Origin: Candidatus Poribacteria bacterium
GTDB taxonomy: Bacteria > Poribacteria > WGA-4E > GCA-2687025
Assembly (NCBI GenBank): GCA_002687025.1
Contig: NYZG01000408.1
Span: 1 to 8,842 of the forward strand
Reading direction: 5' to 3'
DNA: 8,842 nucleotides
In this document: positions 6,082 to 8,842 of the stretch, in pieces
Numbering within the stretch: position 1 is the stretch's first letter
How the letters are laid out: each line of letters starts with the position of its first letter
Notes under the pieces: model-generated
Told to the model about the DNA's origin: nothing
Seen by the model: the letters and a program-made list of their open reading frames with translations, nothing else
Database searches by the model: none
Made by a program: the position numbers and the translations under genes

Positions 6082-7957
6082 CGGCCGCCGCGAACAACGG
6101 CAGGTCTCGCGCCCCTCGCCGAGAGGGGCAGAAGCGTTGTGCGCCCGCTGTCAGCTCTGTGACGCGATGCGATACGAACACCGCCAGCTCCAACTCCGTG
6201 AGTATCCCGTCGCCGTCCACATCGGTCGCCGGGTCGGACATGCTTGCGAGGAGGGCCTCCGTGAAGGCCCCGTTCCTCCATGCCTCGCTTTCGACGGTCG
6301 GCCCCCGCCCGATCGTGGCCGGCCAGACGCACCGAGCGCGCGAGTCCGGCCACGCGTGCGCGGACGGAAGCCGCCCGACATCTCGCGCGCGGATCGCTGC
6401 CTTCGCGGTCGCCAGACCTGGCAACTCGTAGTACGCGGAATAGGCGGCCGCGCCTTGTTTCATCGCGCCGCCTCGCCACGCGGCGGACGCCTGCATATCG
6501 GCAAACACGACCAAACGGGACGTCACCAACCCGAGGATGCGGGTGACATCGGTCCGCGGCACGCCGTCGATGGGGGAGGCCGGGTCCGCGTCGTACGTGC
6601 ACAGGTAGCCGTCGCCCACCTCGTCCTCGACCTGATGGAGCGAGAGGAAGACGAACGCCACGTCTCCCGGCTCCGACGTGTCGCGTAGCCAGGCCAACCC
6701 CTCGCGTATAGCGCCGCCGTCGGCCGCTGCGTCCACGAGCGCGCGCGTCTGGACATCGCCATAGAGTTCCCCCGCCTGCCCTCGGCATGCGGCGGCGAAG
6801 TCGCGGGCATCGTCCGCGCCGTACCGTCGATCCCAGATGTTCCCGTCGGCCCGGGAGACGCCAACGGCGAGGACACGGAGTGTGGGTCGGGGGGCGGCCG
6901 GATCAACAGGTGACGAGACTGGAACGCGCGAGGAGATGCCGCTCAGGCGGACACTGCCCACCTCGAACGTGCCGTCGCCATCCCTGTTGGAATCGAACGC
7001 GATCCGCGACCCATCCGGCGACCAGGCCGGGCGCTCGTCGTCCGCGTCGTCGTATGTCAGCCGCGTTTGCGCCGACCCGTCCCGGCGGATGACGTAGATG
7101 TCCATTCCCTGCCCCGGGCTGTCGGCGTAGGCGATCCGGTCACCGGAGGGGGACCACGCCGGGTACGGATCGGAGACGTCATTGTACGTCAGCCGTCTGA
7201 ACGACCCAGAGTAGGGATCGACCACGTAGAGCGCGCGGGCTCCCTCTAAGGTCGACGCGATGGCGACTTCCCGGCCGTCGGGCGACCAGGCCACCGCAGC
7301 GTCGCCCACGGCGTGGTCACTCAGCCGCCGCACGTCGCTGCCGTCCGGGTCCATCGTGTAGAGACCGTAGCCAGGGCCGTGGTCGGAGTAGTACGCGATC
7401 CGTGCGCCGTCAGGCATCCAGACCGCGTGCCGGTAGTTCGATACACCGTCCGTAACCCTTTCGACGGAGCCTCCGTCGGCATCAGCGATGTACAGGGGGT
7501 TGCGGCCCGCCGAACCCGACGCGAACACGATGTGCTGCCCGTCGGGCGACCACGACGGCGTCTGCCATTCATCCATCGACATCAGCCATCGCTCGTCGGA
7601 GCCGTCGGCGTCGACGCTGTAGATAGCGGCCTTGCCGCTGGCGCGGCTGGGGCCCGAATGCCGTTGGAAGGCGATCCGGCCGTCCGGCAGCCAGGTTGGG
7701 GTGGTGTCCGTGGCATCGTTGTGCGTCAGCCGCGTGATGTTCGAGCCGTCCGCATCCATCGCGTAGATCTCGCGGCATTGATGCGGCGTGTAACCCAGCG
7801 GATGGGCACGCCCCTCCGGCTGCCACGCGAACCGCAGGTTCGTGCGATCCAATTCGGTGAGATCGACGGCGACGGCCGAGGGGATGGCGCGGGCGAGCGC
7901 TAGAGTCGCGAAGACCCACAACGCTACCTGTCGCCTCAAATCCCTACGGGTGCTCAT
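6068..7957 (-). CDS. Exported PD40/TolB-like propeller + pseudocaspase + EF-hand protein (first of tandem pair)
   Basis: A 629-aa paralogue of the downstream gene. ATG 7957-7955 is preferred over an in-frame ATG at 7975 because GGGGAGAG precedes it by 4-5 nt and the signal peptide then begins cleanly: MSTRRDLRRQ, a hydrophobic stretch (11-29), cleavage after SAVA (residue 30). The paired arginines are only weakly Tat-like. A degenerate first blade and six clear PD40 blades span about 40-330, with motifs such as PSWSPDGQHIVFASG and PAWSPDGSRIAFDSN. The caspase-like region (about 357-572) shows LRVLAVGVSR, ARDFAAACRG, GDVAFVFLSLHQV and LVVFADMQAS. His441 sits at the catalytic His position, but the flanking Gly residues are lost (SLHQ for SGHG) and the Cys position is Gln489, so it should be inactive as a protease. 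The C-terminal EF-hand loop is textbook: Asp579, Asp581, Asp583, Gly584, Thr587, Glu590. The AWRNG-F-EALLA-M segment is shared with the paralogue. It is the first gene of a two-gene unit with a promoter candidate 49 nt upstream. Confidence 0.87.
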   Translation of the reverse strand: MSTRRDLRRQVALWVFATLALARAIPSAVAVDLTELDRTNLRFAWQPEGRAHPLGYTPHQCREIYAMDADGSNITRLTHNDATDTTPTWLPDGRIAFQRHSGPSRASGKAAIYSVDADGSDERWLMSMDEWQTPSWSPDGQHIVFASGSAGRNPLYIADADGGSVERVTDGVSNYRHAVWMPDGARIAYYSDHGPGYGLYTMDPDGSDVRRLSDHAVGDAAVAWSPDGREVAIASTLEGARALYVVDPYSGSFRRLTYNDVSDPYPAWSPSGDRIAYADSPGQGMDIYVIRRDGSAQTRLTYDDADDERPAWSPDGSRIAFDSNRDGDGTFEVGSVRLSGISSRVPVSSPVDPAAPRPTLRVLAVGVSRADGNIWDRRYGADDARDFAAACRGQAGELYGDVQTRALVDAAADGGAIREGLAWLRDTSEPGDVAFVFLSLHQVEDEVGDGYLCTYDADPASPIDGVPRTDVTRILGLVTSRLVVFADMQASAAWRGGAMKQGAAAYSAYYELPGLATAKAAIRARDVGRLPSAHAWPDSRARCVWPATIGRGPTVESEAWRNGAFTEALLASMSDPATDVDGDGILTELELAVFVSHRVTELTAGAQRFCPSRRGARDLPLFAAADDGR

Positions 7958-8012
7958 GGCTCTCTCCCCACACATGGCGTCCGCGAACGTGTCTGCCCGC
8001 CTCCCAACACGG

Positions 8013-8021
8013 AATATACCA
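8013..8021 (-). promoter_or_regulatory. Extended -10 promoter of the propeller-pseudocaspase pair
   Basis: On the minus strand TGG-TATATT fits the extended -10 pattern TGn-TATAAT with five of six core bases. It predicts a start near 8006 and a leader of about 49 nt carrying the Shine-Dalgarno site of the first gene. The -35 position is poor (CTCGCG), and the left arm of the inverted-repeat element begins just there (8041), so an activator or repressor bound to that arm could control it. Confidence 0.5.
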
Positions 8022-8040
8022 CGGGAGACGCCGACCGCGA

Positions 8041-8102
8041 GAGTAAGATTTACTTGACACGGTGTAAGACTGACGCTACTCCTTGTCGTATAAATCTTAC
8101 TC
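8041..8102. promoter_or_regulatory. 62-bp inverted-repeat element in the divergent promoter region (candidate operator)
   Basis: Perfect 12-bp arms GAGTAAGATTTA (8041-8052) and TAAATCTTACTC (8091-8102) are separated by 38 bp; arm centres are 50 bp apart, near five helical turns. Inside, GACA (8056-8059) and TGTC (8084-8087) extend the dyad. GTAAGA occurs at 8043-8048 and 8064-8069 (21 bp apart) and inverted at 8095-8100. The element is 40% G+C in a GC-rich region (25 of 62 bases). It sits between two divergent units, one of which encodes an HTH regulator, so an operator is the leading reading. A miniature mobile-element remnant or an RNA hairpin are alternatives. Confidence 0.55.
8054..8094 (+). 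promoter_or_regulatory. Promoter region of the membrane protein/HTH pair
   Basis: TTGACA (8054-8059) is a perfect -35 hexamer; 17 bp further lies TACTCC (8077-8082), a weak -10. A better -10-like box, TATAAA (8089-8094), lies in the right arm of the inverted repeat but is 29 bp from TTGACA and lacks its own -35. Either gives a 5' leader of roughly 35-46 nt. The GTAAGA copies flank and fill this promoter, so a protein bound there should affect it. Confidence 0.4.
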
Positions 8103-8135
8103 CGCTCGATATGTGTGTTCGCCCGGAGACGCCGG

Positions 8136-8690
8136 ATGGGGCTCCTCTACAAAGTCGTGGCCGTGTGTGGAGGCGTGGTGGTCGTCGCGCTGGCGGCGTA
8201 TTCTGCGCGGTCGCTGTTCAAGCGACCCACGGACGCCGAGACAATCCCCGCGACGCCGCTCCAGATACGCGCCTGGGTGGGCCTGGGGCTGGGCCTCGTC
8301 GTGGCGCTGCTTACCGCGGCGGTACTCGTCGCTCGCGGGATAGATGGATTCGCGGCCGAACCCGGCACGCGTCTGCTCGTGGTCGGTATCTTCGTCGGTG
8401 GGCTCGGGCTGTACGGGCTCATCGTCTGGCGCCTGCGGTCGGAGCACGGCGAGGTGCTGCTCGACGAACGGGACCACGCGGTCCTTCATCGCGCCGGCGC
8501 ATTCCAAGCGTGGGCGGTGCTGGCGTGCCTGGTCGTGTGGGCCGTCGCGCTCACCGAGGCGTACTGGGACACAGGCGCGATCCCTGTCGTCTACCCGTAC
8601 CTGATCCTGTGGTCGTGCTTCATTGTCCACGCCGTCGCCCTGGCCGCGGGCGTTCTGCTGGCGTACCGGAGGGCGGAGCGCGATGGCTAA
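8136..8690 (+). CDS. Small integral membrane protein, DUF2178-like
   Basis: A 184-aa protein from ATG 8136, chosen because GGAG lies seven nucleotides upstream. A GTG at 8115 would add seven residues (FARRRR) without a Shine-Dalgarno site. Hydrophobic segments lie at about residues 5-24, 46-67, 80-100, 122-142 and 150-176, so four or five membrane spans are likely. Between spans 3 and 4 is LLDERDHAVLHRAGAF (DERD at about 110-113), the short acidic-basic motif followed by a hydrophobic helix that is typical of DUF2178-type membrane proteins. Such proteins are often encoded next to a very small XRE regulator, as here. The stop overlaps the next gene by 8 nt, so the two are co-translated. The molecular function of the family is not established; a sensor or accessory for the regulator is an inference. 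Confidence 0.75.
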   Translation: MGLLYKVVAVCGGVVVVALAAYSARSLFKRPTDAETIPATPLQIRAWVGLGLGLVVALLTAAVLVARGIDGFAAEPGTRLLVVGIFVGGLGLYGLIVWRLRSEHGEVLLDERDHAVLHRAGAFQAWAVLACLVVWAVALTEAYWDTGAIPVVYPYLILWSCFIVHAVALAAGVLLAYRRAERDG

Positions 8691-8842
8691 GCCGAAGGTG
8701 CGCAACAACATACGCAGGCTGCGGTTCGATGCGGGCGAGATGACGCAGCGAGAGTTGGCGAGTCGCGTCGAATGCACGCGTCAGACGATTGTGATGCTCG
8801 AACAGGAGCGGTACGTCCCGTCGTTGGCGCTGGCGTTCCGCA
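8683..8842 (+). CDS. XRE-family HTH transcriptional regulator, partial (cut by right edge)
   Basis: Fifty-three codons are visible from ATG 8683 to the end of the window. The start overlaps the membrane-protein stop (ATGGCTAA) and is preceded by GGAGGGCGGAG. The sequence is a compact DNA-binding domain: helix 1 NNIRRLRFDA (8-17), helix 2 TQRELASRVE (21-30), and the recognition helix TRQTIVMLEQ (33-42), followed by ERYVPSLALAFR. The ending closely follows the ENGRYxPSLxLAFR pattern of the small (about 65-75 aa) XRE regulators that accompany DUF2178-type membrane proteins, so probably only 15-20 residues are missing. It likely binds a dyad or repeat near its own promoter, and the 8041-8102 element is the obvious candidate. 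Autoregulation is an inference. Confidence 0.88.
   Translation, partial: MAKPKVRNNIRRLRFDAGEMTQRELASRVECTRQTIVMLEQERYVPSLALAFR

Noticed and set aside
4315..7957. Active metacaspase or TolB of the Tol-Pal system
   Set aside because: The catalytic residues are replaced in both proteins. The PD40 repeats resemble TolB only in the propeller: there is no TolB N-terminal domain and no tolQRA or pal neighbour.
7842..8057. Small plus-strand open frame of 71 codons spanning the start of the first propeller gene
   Set aside because: Antisense to the signal-peptide region, no Shine-Dalgarno site, and it runs through the promoter region of the minus-strand gene.
8041..8102. Integron attC or recombinase attachment site as an explanation of the inverted repeat
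   Set aside because: The arms lack the GTTRRRY/RYYYAAC core boxes of attC, and no integrase or cassette array is nearby.
8041..8102. Miniature transposable element with terminal inverted repeats
   Set aside because: No flanking target-site duplication is visible (left flank ccgcga, right flank cgctcg), and the position between divergent promoters with a neighbouring HTH gene favours an operator. Not fully excluded without a genome-wide search.

Overview
The window is about 65% G+C and reads as part of a bacterial chromosome. It has densely packed genes, Shine-Dalgarno sites on most starts, and long open antisense frames that are only a by-product of GC-rich coding. Tandem exported proteins that combine a TolB-type propeller, a caspase-like fold and an EF-hand, together with a mandelate-racemase-type enzyme, recall large-genomed uncultivated lineages such as Poribacteria or Latescibacteria-like bacteria. 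That placement is a low-confidence guess from gene content. No rRNA, tRNA, CRISPR array, transposase or phage gene was seen.

Layout. Six genes lie on the minus strand and two on the plus strand. In minus-strand transcription order (right to left) they are: (i) a 629-aa exported protein with a PD40/TolB-like propeller, a caspase-like domain and an EF-hand (7957-6068); (ii) its paralogue of 588 aa (6081-4315), overlapping the first by 14 nt; (iii) an enolase-superfamily (mandelate racemase/muconate lactonizing enzyme) protein (4007-2862) with its own Shine-Dalgarno site and a possible promoter/operator; (iv) a six-transmembrane voltage-gated potassium channel (2731-1832); (v) a soluble sensor histidine kinase (1457-651); (vi) the first 175 codons of a PAS-containing signalling protein that leaves the window on the left (525-1). 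At the right end, divergently on the plus strand, are a small DUF2178-like membrane protein (8136-8690) and an overlapping XRE-family HTH regulator (8683 onward, cut by the window end).

How the parts may work together. The propeller-pseudocaspase pair looks like one two-gene transcription unit of secreted calcium-binding proteins. Both have lost the catalytic His/Cys pair of the caspase fold: Arg/Gly in one, and His retained but Cys replaced by Gln in the other. Both keep a textbook EF-hand loop. The divergent promoter region between this unit and the membrane protein/HTH pair holds a 62-bp element with perfect 12-bp inverted arms and three copies of GTAAGA, a good candidate operator for the small regulator. 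The histidine kinase and PAS protein probably form a separate signalling unit. The channel and the enolase homologue look like single genes with no evident functional link to their neighbours.
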